NCBI GenBank assembly: GCA_022376925.1
Contig: JAIOJX010000005.1
Location: 8,956,501-9,020,500 of the forward strand
Reading direction: 5' to 3'
Length of the DNA stretch: 64,000 bases
Source: Tragulus kanchil
Taxonomy: Eukaryota; Chordata; Mammalia; Artiodactyla; Tragulidae
Shown here: in pieces, positions 36,283 to 48,435 of the stretch
Position numbering within the stretch: position 1 is the first letter of the stretch
Layout: each line of letters begins with the position of its first letter
The notes under the pieces: model-generated
The model's input: the letters and a program-made list of their open reading frames with translations, nothing else
The model's database searches: none
What the model was told of the DNA's origin: nothing
Made by a program: the position numbers and the translations under genes

Positions 36283-36658
36283 GTGTGTTACTCTGCTAGG
36301 CCGATAATAACAAACTTCCATGGAACAGGCAGCTTAAAGGACAGAAATTTATGTCTCACAGCTCTAGAGGCTGGGAGCCCAAGATCAAGGGCCCAGCTAA
36401 TGTGGTTTCTGGGGAGAACTGCCTCCTGGTTTGCAAATGACCACCTGCTGGCCAGTCCTCACATATGGCTGAGGGAGAATGAAGAGAGATCTTCCTCTTC
36501 CTATAAGCCCATCAGGCCCATCAAACAAGGATCCCACCTTTATGCCCTCATTTAAACTTTAACCACCTCCTTAAAGCCCTCTCTCCAGATCCTGTTACAC
36601 TAGAAGTTAGATCTTCAACATAAGAATTTTGGAAGAAGACAATTCAGTCCATAGCAGG
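36283..36658 (-). mobile_element. MST/MLT1-type MaLR LTR, antisense
   Basis: Antisense order: gtgttactctgctaggccg, cagcttaaaggacagaaat, ctctagaggctgggagccc, gtcctcacatatggctgag, caacataagaattttggaag and cagtccatagcagg. Solitary, about 375 bp. Confidence 0.8.
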
Positions 36659-37221
36659 TTGCATAATTCCTTCCCATCATTTTGTTTCTGTAACTACATT
36701 ACTCTTCATTTTCTTGCAATAACTTTACATTTATAAGAAAACTAATAAGTAACTACTTAAATAGTACCTAACAGTCAAAATAGCCCTGAGTGATGTAACT
36801 CTCAGCCAGACGGATTGTACTGAGCAGCTGCCCACTTGCCCTCATTCATTGAAATCCCAAACCTAACAACATACCTCATTTTCTGAAGATCCTATGCAGT
36901 GTATCAATAGATTTTATAAATCTTTTTTCTCTTCAAAAATGTTCTTTGACGATGTTTCCATTGCCATGATTGATGGATTCGAAGATACCACACTGCGGTT
37001 TATGTTTGCTTCACACCGTTACATATTTATCGGGGCACGAGAATCCCCGGAGGAGATGACAGTGATTTTCCTACCCTTGTCCCATCCAATCCTTCCTTAA
37101 ATACATGGGATTCAATGTAGCACACAGGCTGCTTGGCTGCCTGGGCAGGAATGTCTGTTGAGAATCTCTAGGCAAATTCCTATTTAAAGTCATGAACACA
37201 CTAGTGACCTCTCACCCAAAG
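36659..37221. other. Unique non-coding stretch
   Basis: No gene or confident repeat seen. Confidence 0.5.
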
Positions 37222-39600
37222 CTGGGGGGTTTCTTGAACCAACATGAACTGTGGGATGTCCATCCTCATTAGGTGTTAAAAGAAGACTCTGTTTGTCTCA
37301 GTCTTGTGTTATCTCTTGGGTACGTTTTGTGATATCCCTAAATACAGACTAAGAACCTTCGAAGCTGAAAGGAATGGTGATGAGATTTTCAGTACAGTCC
37401 CGCTGCAAGTAGCAAATTGTTATTCTCTTCCACTGGTGAGTGTTGAAGATCAGCTTAACGTGGGACAGAATGCTGAAAAACTGAACGAGAGCAGGTCTAG
37501 TGGAGTCAAGCCGTCAGGCTACCTAAATAAACAGAGGAGAAAAGTAGTTCATATACAAACTCCTTTTAAAAAAACAGCTCACATTTTATACATACTCAGA
37601 TTCTTTTCTAACATGATTTAAATATGTATATTTTTATATGCATATATAAAATTACACATATAATTATATTTATATGCATATATACATTTATACAGATATG
37701 TGTATTATATATGTATAAATATGTATGCACATTAAGGTACATGTAAGTCACTAAGGTTTATATCTTGAATCCATCTATAAAATTAGAAAAATAGAGTAAT
37801 TAAATACAAATGAAAAATATATCAATGAAATTAAAATTGAAACACTTTTGCTAAGCAGCATAGGCTGTTTTAATATATCACTGCTTTAATATGATTGTAT
37901 GACTAACTGCTGTAACACAAACTTGTTTTATTCCTCAATTTTGAAGGTTTTGATGGCTTTATATTTTATAATTACATATTTATAAATGGTTGTATTGTAT
38001 TAGTATAATAAATTTGCATTTCATAGATAATAAAATCATACATAAACATTTATATTTTATTATAAAACCTGAAGTATGATTTACATCACAAAATCTGCAT
38101 TTTATCATTAATTTTTAAGAGAATAATAAAATAACACACCATCTAAAACCAGTTAAAATTATCCAAACCTCTAAAACTCGGAGACCAGACCAGTTTAGTG
38201 TATCTATTTTTTCTCTTTAAACGCATGATTCTGAAGAAAAAAAGTAGGAAAGTAGTTCAGTCTCTGTGGAAATTTTAGATAACACCCTGTGCCTTCAGCT
38301 GGTGTGGCCGACTGTCCCAGTTTGCTGGCACTGAGAGGTTTCCTGGGACATAGGGCTCTCAGCTCTAAAATCAAGACAGTCTCAAGCAAACTGGACAGTA
38401 ACCCCTACTCTCTGGGGGTTTCTTGAACCAACATGAACTGTGGGATGTCCATCCTCATTAGGTGTTAAAAGAAGACTCTGTTTGTCTCAGTCTTGTGTTA
38501 TCTCTTGGGTACGTTTGTGATATCCCTAAATACAGACTAAGAACCTTCAAGCTGAAAGGAATGGTGATGAGATTTTCAGTACAGTCCGCTGCAAGTAGCA
38601 AATTGTTATTCTCTTCCACTGGTGAGTGTTGAAGATCAGCTTAACGTGGGACAGAATGCTGAAAAACTGAACGAGAGCAGGTCTAGTGGAGTCAAGCCGT
38701 CAGGCTACCTAAATAAACAGAGGAGAAAAGTAGTTCATATACAAACTCCTTTTAAAAACAGCTCACATTTTATACATACTCAGATTCTTTTCTAACATGA
38801 TTTAAATATGTATATTTTTATATGCATATATAAAATTACACATATAATTATATTTATATGCATATATACATTTATACAGATATGTGTATTATATATGTAT
38901 AAATATGTATGCACATTAAGGTACATGTAAGTCACTAAGGTTTATATCTTGAATCCATCTATAAAATTAGAAAAATAGAGTAATTAAATACAAATGAAAA
39001 ATATATCAATGAAATTAAAATTGAAACACTTTTGCTAAGCAGCATAGGCTGTTTTAATATATCACTGCTTTAATATGATTGTATGACTAACTGCTGTAAC
39101 ACAAACTTGTTTTATTCCTCAATTTTGAAGGTTTTGATGGCTTTATATTTTATAATTACATATTTATAAATGGTTGTATTGTATTAGTATAATAAATTTG
39201 CATTTCATAGATAATAAAATCATACATAAACATTTATATTTTATTATAAAACCTGAAGTATGATTTACATCACAAAATCTGCATTTTATCATTAATTTTT
39301 AAGAGAATAATAAAATAACACACCATCTAAAACCAGTTAAAATTATCCAAACCTCTAAAACTCGGAGACCAGACCAGTTTAGTGTATCTATTTTTTCTCT
39401 TTAAACGCATGATTCTGAAGAAAAAAAGTAGGAAAGTAGTTCAGTCTCTGTGGAAATTTTAGATAACACCCTGTGCCTTCAGCTGGTGTGGCCGACTGTC
39501 CCAGTTTGCTGGCACTGAGAGGTTTCCTGGGACATAGGGCTCTCAGCTCTAAAATCAAGACAGTCTCAAGCAAACTGGACAGTAACCCCCCTACTCTCTG
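37222..39600 (+). repeat. Tandem direct duplication 9 (offset 1190 falling to 1184), A/T-rich
   Basis: Copy 1 runs 37222-38411 and copy 2 38412-39600. The first 350 bp of copy 2 have lost a base or more at six or so short homopolymers (gggggg to ggggg, gttttg to gtttg, cgaagc to caagc, gtcccg to gtccg, the a-run near 37570). The rest agrees. The end of copy 1 lost two c's. Both copies contain A/T-rich DNA with tatatgcatatat-type stretches. Confidence 0.94.
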
Positions 39601-39767
39601 CCTTACGCCTGTTCCAGGGCTTCTTCATACCTAAATCTGTGTGCATTTTAGGTTGTAGCTTCTTTCACCTTGTCTTATCAGTCAACACTCTTCATACAAT
39701 TTTCCAAATTTTGTTGAAATGTCTTAACTTTAGTGTTGCCCCTTTGTTCCCTTTTTTTTTGAAGGGT
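39601..39767. other. Short unique stretch before paired SINEs
   Basis: Unique non-coding DNA ending in a t-run at 39751-39759. Confidence 0.5.
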
Positions 39768-39777
39768 GAGCACTGTG

Positions 39778-40055
39778 GGGTTTTTTTTTTGGGGGGGGCA
39801 CTTCTATTGGTCTCTCATTTATTTATTTTCATCCATCCTTTTATTCTTTAGCGTGTGTGGGCCTCCCATTGCAGTGGCCTCTCTCACTGTAGAACAGTGG
39901 CTCTGGGCACATGTGCTCCAGAGCTCCTGCTCGGCAGTTGGACACATGGTCCAGCCGCTCAGCAGCATGTGGGATCTTCCCAGGCCAGGGATCGATCAGG
40001 TGCCCCTTGCACTGCAAGGCGGTGTCCTTCCCCACTGGACCACGAGGGAAGCCTA
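39778..40055 (-). mobile_element. CHR-like SINE, antisense, with 10-bp target-site duplication
   Basis: Tail tttttttttt then a g-run at the left, body gtgtgtgggcctcccattg and ctctgggcacatgtgctcc, antisense B box gggatcgatcagg, and head accacgagggaagcc. The flanks 39768-39777 and 40056-40065 are both gagcactgtg. Confidence 0.88.
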
Positions 40056-40176
40056 GAGCACTGTGTTTTATTCAGACTCCATTACTGCCATTTGAACAGG
40101 CTCTCAGATGTGCTCTGATCACCGTCTTGAACCAGAAGAGGTGAGATTCTTTTCGAGTTTCACAGTGTAGATTCTT

Positions 40177-40508
40177 TTTTTTTTTTTTTTTAAAGATTTA
40201 TTTATTTATTTTTTGGTGGGGGTGGCGTGGGGAGGGAAGGGAGCAGGCGGGCCACTTCTATTGGTCTTTCATTTGTCTGTTTTCATCCATCTTTGTTCTT
40301 CCACCCATGTGGGCCTCCCACCGCGGTGGCCTCTGTCGTCTCAGAGCGCGGGCTCTGGGCGCACGCGCTCCAGAGCTCCAGCTTGGTAATTGGACACATC
40401 AGTCCAACCGCTCCGCGGCACGTGGGATCTTCCCAGGCCAGGGATCGAACCGGCGCCCCTTGCACTGCAAGGCGGTGTCCTTACCCACTGGACCACCAGG
40501 GAAGCCCC
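40177..40508 (-). mobile_element. CHR-like SINE, antisense, young-looking, with 16-bp target-site duplication
   Basis: Full-length, about 330 bp. Antisense B box gggatcgaacc at 40441-40451 is intact. The body has gctctgggcgcacgcgctcc, and the tail includes the G-rich block and aatta-rich tttatttatttattttt. The flanks 40161-40176 and 40509-40524 are identical (cacagtgtagattctt). Low damage suggests a recent insertion. Confidence 0.93.
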
Positions 40509-40524
40509 CACAGTGTAGATTCTT

Positions 40525-40987
40525 GATGACTCTGAGCTAGCCTCACTTCTCAACAACTCTTCCTGTGTACAGCCTGGACTTCCCTTGCCCTGAGTGCATC
40601 ATCTACTGCCTCTGCTCAGTGACTCTTAACAACCAAAGCACAGTTACTTGGCTCTAACACGGTCCTAAATATAAGTAGAAATGCTAGGCTGGCATAGGAT
40701 GTTTGGTTATTTAAAAGTCGTTCAAATGTTATTGAATAGTCACTTTTTGGACTATCATTTAAAATAAACACATATAAAAATGTGATATTCATAAAAAATA
40801 TTGTTTAGATTTGGAAGTGATTTCTCGTACATCATTTTGACACTGCATGTTTATTCATATTTACAGAGTACCATTTTAAAATATGGAACAATTATGAAAG
40901 TGAATTAGATTTTATTTTAAAATGCTAGAATCTTGGCAAGTCCATTTTCATATAAATTGTTTAAGATTCACTTGCTTAGGTCCATTG
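40525..40987. other. Unique A/T-rich non-coding stretch
   Basis: No gene or recognised element. Confidence 0.5.
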
Positions 40988-41166
40988 AAGAGGAAATTGC
41001 CAAGAAACCGTCTCAACTAGATCATATGATTAAAAAAAATTGAAAATTGAATGTTCACATGATTTCTCATCTCTAGGGTTTCAGTTCTTAGGTTAAGTTG
41101 TTGTTTTATTTTTTCTTTCAGGTCTTGAAAAATTCTCTTCCTGAATATTTTCAATTAATTGTGGCC

Positions 41167-41316
41167 AGTGAGAAAAGGAGATCCTTCAGGGGTTCTGTGT
41201 GATGGTCGGGAGGGATGGGAAGGGGGGAATATACATATAACTAATCTGGGAACGTATATATCTATAAACAACAAAACTCTGTAAAAGTTGAAAGTAAAAT
41301 AAAAGTTAAAAAAAAA
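41167..41316 (+). mobile_element. L1-type LINE 3' tail with target-site duplication
   Basis: About 150 bp: aggagatccttcaggggtt, ggggaatatacatataact, aacaacaaaactctgtaaa and an A-rich end. The flanks 41153-41166 (aattaattgtggcc) and 41317-41330 (aattaactgtggcc) form a 14-bp duplication with one mismatch. Confidence 0.88.
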
Positions 41317-42321
41317 AATTAACTGTGGCCTATCAGCTCTGGCTCGTCTAAGGACCTATGCTCTATCAACAGGTAAGCTGCTTTTATAAATGTTTTTATT
41401 TAGCTTAATTTCTAGTTTCAAATGAGAAGAGAATCAAAAATAAGAAGATGAGCAATGCAGTAAAATTTATAGGACTCATTTCAGAATGTTATTTAGCCTG
41501 ATTCTGGGGACTATCTCTTTTTACCATGAAGCCCATTGATATTAGTTATGGAAACAATTTAAGCAGTCTGAATCCTTGTAAATTTTAAAAAGAAACATTC
41601 TCACTTTGACAGATATGAAGAGAAAATGAATCTTATTGGAGAACAGTTTTAAGTTCATTCCATTATTATTGCAGTTCTTCGTAACCCCCGATGAGTCTTC
41701 TTGGTTAATTCCTCCAGATAAGAGCATCTGTATTTTGTCTTAAGCTTATTTATTTTGTTATAAGTGTTTTCACTTTGTTGGATTGAAAATAATGATGCTG
41801 TCTGAGAAATATTTTTTGCCATTGATAGCTAGGAAAAGAGTTCAGTAAAATTTCAAACATGAAAAATTAGTACTTTTTAAAGAGTTTTATTGTAATGTCT
41901 TCTGCCTCATGAAGGTCCTCTTTGAGAAGGCCACTACTTCTTTTGAGGTAAGAAATATTGTCTCATGATTATTTAATCAATAAACCCATCAATGTTTGGT
42001 GAGATGATAATTTTTATAGATGTCTCTTTCAATCAAGCAAATCAGAAATAATTTCTAACCCCTTAAATCACCTAAGTGCATGCTTTCCATGTCTCTTGAT
42101 TTAGTATCTATAAATATCTTGAATCAAGGTAAAAGAATGTGACTGATTCATGTCCCCAGACTATGTAGGCTAAGAGGAAATTGCCAAAATCTCAACTTAG
42201 GTTGAATGTTCACATGATTTCTCATCTCTAGGGTTTCAGTTCTTAGGTTAAGTTGTTGTTTTATTTTTTCTTTCAGGTCTTGAAAAATTCTCTTCCTGAA
42301 TATTTTCAATTAATTGTGGCC

Positions 42322-42471
42322 AGTGAGAAAAGGAGATCCTTCAGGGGTTCTGTGTGATGGTCGGGAGGGATGGGAAGGGGGGAATATACATATAACTAAT
42401 CTGGGAACGTATATATCTATAAACAACAAAACTCTGTAAAAGTTGAAAGTAAAATAAAAGTTAAAAAAAAA
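42322..42471 (+). mobile_element. L1-type LINE 3' tail, second copy
   Basis: Duplicate of 41167-41316 within duplication 10, with the same flanking target-site duplication. It is therefore not an independent insertion. Confidence 0.88.
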
Positions 42472-43534
42472 AATTAACTGTGGCCTATCAGCTCTGGCTC
42501 GTCTAAGGACCTATGCTCTATCAACAGGTAAGCTGCTTTTATAAATGTTTTTATTTAGCTTAATTTCTAGTTTCAAATGAGAAGAGAATCAAAAATAAGA
42601 AGATGAGCAATGCAGTAAAATTTATAGGACTCATTTCAGAATGTTATTTAGCCTGATTCTGGGGACTATCTCTTTTTACCATGAAGCCCATTGATATTAG
42701 TTATGGAAACAATTTAAGCAGTCTGAATCCTTGTAAATTTTAAAAAGAAACATTCTCACTTTGACAGATATGAAGAGAAAATGAATCTTATTGGAGAACA
42801 GTTTTAAGTTCATTCCATTATTATTGCAGTTCTTCGTAACCCCCGATGAGTCTTCTTGGTTAATTCCTCCAGATAAGAGCATCTGTATTTTGTCTTAAGC
42901 TTATTTATTTTGTTATAAGTGTTTTCACTTTGTTGGACTGAAAATAATGATGCTGTCTGAGAAATATTTTTTGCCATTGATAGCTAGGAAAAGAGTTCAG
43001 TAAAATTTCAAACATGAAAAATTAGTACTTTTTAAAGAGTTTTATTGTAATGTCTTCTGCCTCATGAAGGTCCTCTTTGAGAAGGCCACTACTTCTTTTG
43101 AGGTAAGAAATATTGTCTCATGATTATTTAATCAATAAACCCATCAATGTTTGGTGAGATGATAATTTTTATAGATGTCTCTTTCAATCAAGCAAATCAG
43201 AAATAATTTCTAACCCCTTAAATCACCTAAGTGCATGCTTTCCATGTCTCTTGATTTAGTATCTATAAATATCTTGAATCAAGGTAAAAGAATGTGACTG
43301 ATTCATGTCCCCAGACTATGTAGGCTACTGCCATTCTATATATTAATCTCCATTTAAATATTTGATTATAACTGAAGATAAAATATATATAAAGTACAAA
43401 TGGAAGGAGAAAAACGTTCAGAAGGGCAGCTATGGAAGTCTGAAATGGGAGAAGCAGTTGCTTTGAAGATAATTTCTGAGGTTTACTGTAGATACATGAA
43501 GGGTTTTTTTAATCGATTGTTAGTTTTTTAAAAA

Positions 43535-43794
43535 ATTTTGGCCTCTTTTACTGGTTTTTTATTTATTTATTTTCATGCATCTTTATTGTCTGGCCTGTGT
43601 GCTTCCCATCGCAGTGGCCTCTCTCGTTGCAGAGCACCGGCTCTGGGCGCATGTGCTCCAGAGTGCTGGCTTGTAATTGGACACACAGGTCCAGCCGCTC
43701 CACAGTACATCGGATCTTCCCAGGCTAGGGATTGAACTGGTGCTCCTTGCACTGCAAGGCAGACTCTTTATCCACTGGACCACCAGGGAAGCCC
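43535..43794 (-). mobile_element. CHR-like SINE, antisense, older subfamily
   Basis: It starts with the subfamily ending (attttggcctcttttactgg), then tttatttatttattttcatg, ctctgggcgcatgtgctcc, degraded antisense B box gggattgaactgg, and head accaccagggaagccc. T-runs on both sides prevent a clear target-site duplication. Confidence 0.87.
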
Positions 43795-43929
43795 ACACAA
43801 AGTTTTTTTTAACTTCACTTGGGTTCCTATATTTTTCTTCCCACCAGTGAAGAATCCTATTCACCAGCTTCACTTTGGTCATCAAAGCCCAAGGCAATGA
43901 CTCAATTTGCCATTTCCTAGGACTTATTC

Positions 43930-44138
43930 TGCTTCCCAGATGACTCAGCAATAAAGTATCTGCCTGCAATGCAGGCGACATGGGTACTAACCATGAGTCA
44001 GGAAGATTCCCTGGAGAAGGACATGGCACCCCACTCCCGTGTTCTTGCCTGGAAACTCCATGGACAGAGGAGCCTGGCAGGCCACAGCCCATGCAATCGC
44101 AAAAGAGTCAGTTACAAGTTAGTGACTAAACAACACCA
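43930..44138 (+). mobile_element. Bov-tA SINE, sense
   Basis: Sense orientation, unlike the others: gcttcccagatgactcagca, ctgcctgcaatgcaggcga, ggaagattccctggagaag, gcctggaaactccatggac, gcaaaagagtcagttacaag and an aaacaaca tail. It begins about 135 bp after the CHR-like SINE. Confidence 0.87.
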
Positions 44139-44508
44139 GGGCTTGTCCTAGCCAAGGATGAAATGCATTCAGAGTCTGCATAAAGATTTAGGAGTTACCA
44201 AAGACAATTCTTAGCAGTTATAGCCTACTATCGCCACAAGAAGCAAAAGAGTGTTATCAACCTGTAAGTTGAGTTCCAAGTTAATTGCCTGGAAATATTT
44301 GCCTACAGAAGTAACATATGTCGATTTAAGTTTAGTACAATATGCTGTATTACTAACAAACCTTAGACCCTGTCACATGTGACATTGTTTTCCAGAAAAT
44401 GATGCCCCATGTTTCAGGTCCCAAGGTGGCACATCTTTCCCACTGCCATCCTGACAATGAGGGCAAGCTTCCCGTGTTCTCCAGTCTAGCACCGGGCTGC
44501 AGAAAGAA
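44139..44508. other. Unique non-coding stretch
   Basis: No gene or confident repeat seen. Confidence 0.5.
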
Positions 44509-45175
44509 AAATCAATGTCCTGAGGCCTCATTAACACAGAGATCCCGAATATCCATATAAGAGAGGAGACAGAATACGGAGAGTTTCAGGCTCAGGTTTC
44601 AACACGTGGCAAGTAACAGTCAATTTTCAGCCTTACATAAAAGTAGTTTTCCTGGAGGCTTAATAGTCTGTACATCTCAGCTTTAGAAAGTTGAGTCCCT
44701 GCAACTAACATATAGTAAACAGAGAAAAAATGTGCATGATGTTTGTGACAGAAAGAAGTAAAATTCTTCCTTTACCTCAATTTCATGTAATAAGATCTGT
44801 AAATTTCAATAAGCTCTGAGGACATCACTCTATGCATAATTCTAGAAATTAGACATGGTGATGGAACACTCAGTTCTTCCATTTCCTGGAGGCTAACACC
44901 ACGTCAACATTGTGTCTTATTTTTCTGGTCTTTGGCAATTCTATGTACGCAAGCCATACTGACCAAATGCCTCACTTTTTTAGCCAGAATGGATTTACTT
45001 GTATATCAATAGTGGGAGAAAAAGTGAATTAATGCTTCTTTTTAGCAGTTACCTGACATTACATTTCCTGTTCTCTCTAAACTCTCCTGTGAAATATACA
45101 CAATATTAAAAATCTGAATCCTAACATTTATAATTCTTTCCTTCTAGTAATTTTCTTCTTTCCTTTAGCAACTTC

Positions 45176-45265
45176 ATCACTAGAAGCCTGGGTTTTCTCA
45201 TTTGTAAAATGAAGGGAATTATACCAAATGATATCCAAGAGTTTTTCTAACCGAGAAAGTCCATA
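45176..45265 (+). mobile_element. MIR-type SINE fragment
   Basis: It contains gaagcctgggttttctcat, ttgtaaaatgaagggaatt and gatatccaagagtttttct, resembling the MIR core ('ctcatttgtaaaatgaagg ...'). Duplicated at 46252-46341. Confidence 0.5.
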
Positions 45266-46251
45266 GTACTACTTAGGTTTATACTAGCATTGAAGAAATA
45301 CATAAATATATTGTGGATAATGAGAGCCAGGTTTTTCACTTTGGGAGAGAAAGTTACACATAAGGGAAAGGATAGAATAAACTCGGTTGTGTTGGGTTGC
45401 ACGGAAAGTTTTAGTATGGACTCCTGGAAAGACAGAGAAATAGAGATTCGGGCACATGTGCGGATTGGTGTACAGACTTATTTCCCAGCTGCATCTGCTG
45501 AGAGGGCCTAGCAGCAATGAGAATCCAGCAGCGATTAGCTTACCTAGAGCCAGATATTGGTTCCAAACACTATTTTATCATGAAAGGAAATCAATGTCCT
45601 GAGGCCTCAACACAGAGATCCCGAATATCCATATAAGAGAGGAGACAGAATACGGAGAGTTTCAGGCTCAGGTTTCAACACGTGGCAAGTAACAGTCAAT
45701 TTTCAGCCTTACATAAAAGTAGTTTTCCTGGAGGCTTAATAGTCTGTACATCTCAGCTTTAGAAAGTTGAGTCCCTGCAACTAACATATAGTAAACAGAG
45801 AAAAAATGTGCATGATGTTTGTGACAGAAAGAAGTAAAATTCTTCCTTTACCTCAATTTCATGTAATAAGATCTGTAAATTTCAATAAGCTCTGAGGACA
45901 TCACTCTATGCATAATTCTAGAAATTAGACATGGTGATGGAACACTCAGTTCTTCCATTTCCTGGAGGCTAACACCACGTCAACATTGTGTCTTATTTTT
46001 CTGGTCTTTGGCAATTCTATGTACGCAAGCCATACTGACCAAATGCCTCACTTTTTTAGCCAGAATGGATTTACTTGTATATCAATAGTGGGAGAAAAAG
46101 TGAATTAATGCTTCTTTTTAGCAGTTACCTGACATTACATTTCCTGTTCTCTCTAAACTCTCCTGTGAAATATACACAATATTAAAAATCTGAATCCTAA
46201 CATTTATAATTCTTTCCTTCTAGTAATTTTCTTCTTTCCTTTAGCAACTTC

Positions 46252-46341
46252 ATCACTAGAAGCCTGGGTTTTCTCATTTGTAAAATGAAGGGAATTATAC
46301 CAAATGATATCCAAGAGTTTTTCTAACCGAGAAAGTCCATA
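46252..46341 (+). mobile_element. MIR-type SINE fragment, second copy
   Basis: Duplicate of 45176-45265 at offset 1076. Confidence 0.5.
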
Positions 46342-46665
46342 GTACTACTTAGGTTTATACTAGCATTGAAGAAATACATAAATATATTGTGGATAATGAG
46401 AGCCAGGTTTTTCACTTTGGGAGAGAAAGTTACACATAAGGGAAAGGATAGAATAAACTCGGTTGTGTTGGGTTGCACGGAAAGTTTTAGTATGGACTCC
46501 TGGAAAGACAGAGAAATAGAGATTCGGGCACATGTGCGGATTGGTGTACAGACTTATTTCCCAGCTGCATCTGCTGAGAGGGCCTAGCAGCAATGAGAAT
46601 CCAGCAGCGATTAGCTTACCTAGAGCCAGATATTGGTTCCAAACACTATTTTATCATGAAAGGAA

Positions 46666-46959
46666 TTGAGGTGCCTTAAAGAAGAATATTGATTCCAGGC
46701 CTGTGGCAGGGAATAGAAAAGACATCTCCAGAACATCTTAGGATACCAGAGAGTTATGTTTAAGAAGTGATGGGGCCATGTTAAAAGAACCCAGGAGTTA
46801 GTTTGGAGAATCTTCCAATGACCAAAGCTGGAATCATTTGAGTGACAAAATGTAATGATAGTCTCAAATTATAACCCATAGACTAACATAAATATCCACA
46901 TGTCTGTACTTAATTAATAGAGGAGAAGAATCTATTCTTCTTCATAGTAGTGACATGTG
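46666..46959. other. Unique non-coding stretch
   Basis: No gene or confident repeat seen. Confidence 0.5.
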
Positions 46960-47150
46960 CATATTCAGTCGTGTCCAACTCTTTGTGACCCCATGGACTG
47001 CAGCCTGCCAGGCGCCTCATCCATGGGATTCTCCAGGCAAGAATACTGGAGTGGGTTGCCATTCCTTTCGTGAGGGGAATCTTTCTGACCCAGGGATCAA
47101 ACCTTCATCCCCTGCACTGGCAGGTGGATTCTTTATCACTGGTGCCACCA
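46960..47150 (-). mobile_element. Bov-tA SINE, antisense
   Basis: It contains attcagtcgtgtccaactc, gactgcagcctgccaggcg, ccatgggattctccaggca, tctgacccagggatcaaac and ggtggattctttatcactg, and ends in gtgccacca. The sequence stays close to the family form. Confidence 0.88.
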
Positions 47151-47394
47151 ATTTCAATGAATTAATATGAAAGAAATGAGGTAGAGAGAAAACAACCAAC
47201 TTAGGCAAAGGCAAGAGCCATGGAAGAATGCTGAAGTAAGTGTGGACAAAAACATGATGAGAAACAGATGGATATCTACATAGCCTTAAAGTGTCTCCTA
47301 ACAAGATCATTTACTTTCACAAAACAGGCAAATATTTTTGAAGACTATAAATATCCACTGTTGATGGTTAGATAGATGTGAAGTCAAGTACTCA
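47151..47394. other. Unique non-coding stretch
   Basis: No gene or confident repeat seen. Confidence 0.45.
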
Positions 47395-47760
47395 CATAGA
47401 TTGCTGGTGCAAAGAAATTCCCATATCTTTTGATTCAACTATCTTGTTTCTATAAATCTTACCAAAAACACATGTGTACTCAAGAATCATGTATAGAAAA
47501 GAACACTTGAATTATGTGTAAGAGCAAAATATTGGAAGAAATCTTAATATTTTTAAAAAGGGTAATGATCAAAAATTATAGCACATGCAGATATTGAAAT
47601 ATTTTCCAGTTATTAAAAGCAAATGAGGTAGCATTGATGTACAAACATGAAAAGGTTTTTAAGACACTTTGTGTGTAGCAAGCAGGTTGTAGAGCAAATG
47701 GTAAGAGTATAAAAGAGAGTGGACAGATAGATAGATGAAGGAGAATTTCCATATTTTACC
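47395..47760 (+). mobile_element. Old L1 (L1M-type) 3' fragment
   Basis: It follows the L1M order: gattgctggtgcaaagaaat, atcttttgattcaactatc, tgtactcaagaatcatgta, agagcaaaatattggaaga, gatattgaaatattttccag, ttattaaaagcaaatgagg and ttaagacactttgtgtgtag. Confidence 0.65.
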
Positions 47761-48062
47761 AATAACTGTTTCAGATAATTCTTGGTTTGAATTTCAACAT
47801 TGGGAATATATTCATTTATGACATATGTAACTAAAAATATAAAGTGCCAAAATAAACTTCCGTATGATTTAGAGCAACTCTATGTAAATATAGTTATTTT
47901 GTCCAACTTTTAAGGTCACGCTTAACAGAAAAAAATGGATCAAAAGCAGAATAGTCAACCCAAAATGCATATCTCTGAGATCAACTTAAGCTGTAGATTT
48001 TCTTAGTAAAGGTTGGGAATGTGAATGATTTCCTCTTGCACACAACTCATTGACCTATAGGT
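47761..48062. other. Unique A/T-rich stretch
   Basis: No gene seen. It may include more of the L1 end. Confidence 0.45.
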
Positions 48063-48075
48063 CAGGTAGATTGTT

Positions 48076-48422
48076 TTTTTGTTGTTTGTTTTTTTTTTTT
48101 TAAAGATTTATTTATTTATTTATTTTGGGCGTCGGTTGGGTTGGGGAGGGAGGGGAGCAGGCAGGCCACTTCTATTGGTCTTTCGTTTCTCTGTGTTCAT
48201 CCGTCTTTGTTCTTTGGCTCCTGTGGGCCTCCCATCGCGGTGGCCTCTGTTGTTGCAGAGCACGGGCTCTGGGCGCAGGCGCTCCAGAGCTCTGGCTCGG
48301 TAATTGGACACATCAGTCCAGCCGCTCCGCGGCACGTGGGATCTTCCCAGGCCAGGGCTCGAACCGGCACCCCTTGCACTGCAAGGCGGTGTCCTTACCC
48401 ACTGGACCACCAGGGGAAGCCC
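48076..48422 (-). mobile_element. CHR-like SINE, antisense, young-looking, with 13-bp target-site duplication
   Basis: Full-length, about 347 bp. The left end has a t-run and tttatttatttattttggg, then the G-rich block, ggccacttctattggtctt, the body gctctgggcgcaggcgctcc, the near-intact antisense B box gggctcgaacc at 48355-48365, and head accaccaggggaagccc. The flanks 48063-48075 and 48423-48435 both read caggtagattgtt. Confidence 0.93.
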
Positions 48423-48435
48423 CAGGTAGATTGTT

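Larger units (their letters stand above)
40988..43327 (+). repeat. Tandem direct duplication 10 (offset 1184 then 1155)
   Basis: Copy 1 runs 40988-42171 and copy 2 42172-43327. The first 30 bp of copy 2 are a compressed version of 40988-41046 of copy 1, with about 28 bp lost. After that the copies agree, except one t/c difference (ttggattg versus ttggactg at about 41782/42937). Both carry a LINE tail insertion. Confidence 0.94.
44509..46665 (+). repeat. Tandem direct duplication 11 (offset 1079 falling to 1076)
   Basis: Copy 1 runs 44509-45587 and copy 2 45588-46665. Copy 2 lacks three bases near its start (cctcaacac versus cctcattaacac). The remaining kilobase appears identical. Confidence 0.94.

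Noticed and set aside
42322..42471. Second LINE tail as an independent insertion
   Set aside because: It lies inside copy 2 of duplication 10 with the same target-site duplication as 41167-41316. The same reasoning removes 50392-50654, 56251-56573 and other duplicated elements from any insertion count.
43583..44092. Minus-strand open frame of 169 codons
   Set aside because: It is composed of a CHR-like SINE and a Bov-tA SINE with a short link between.
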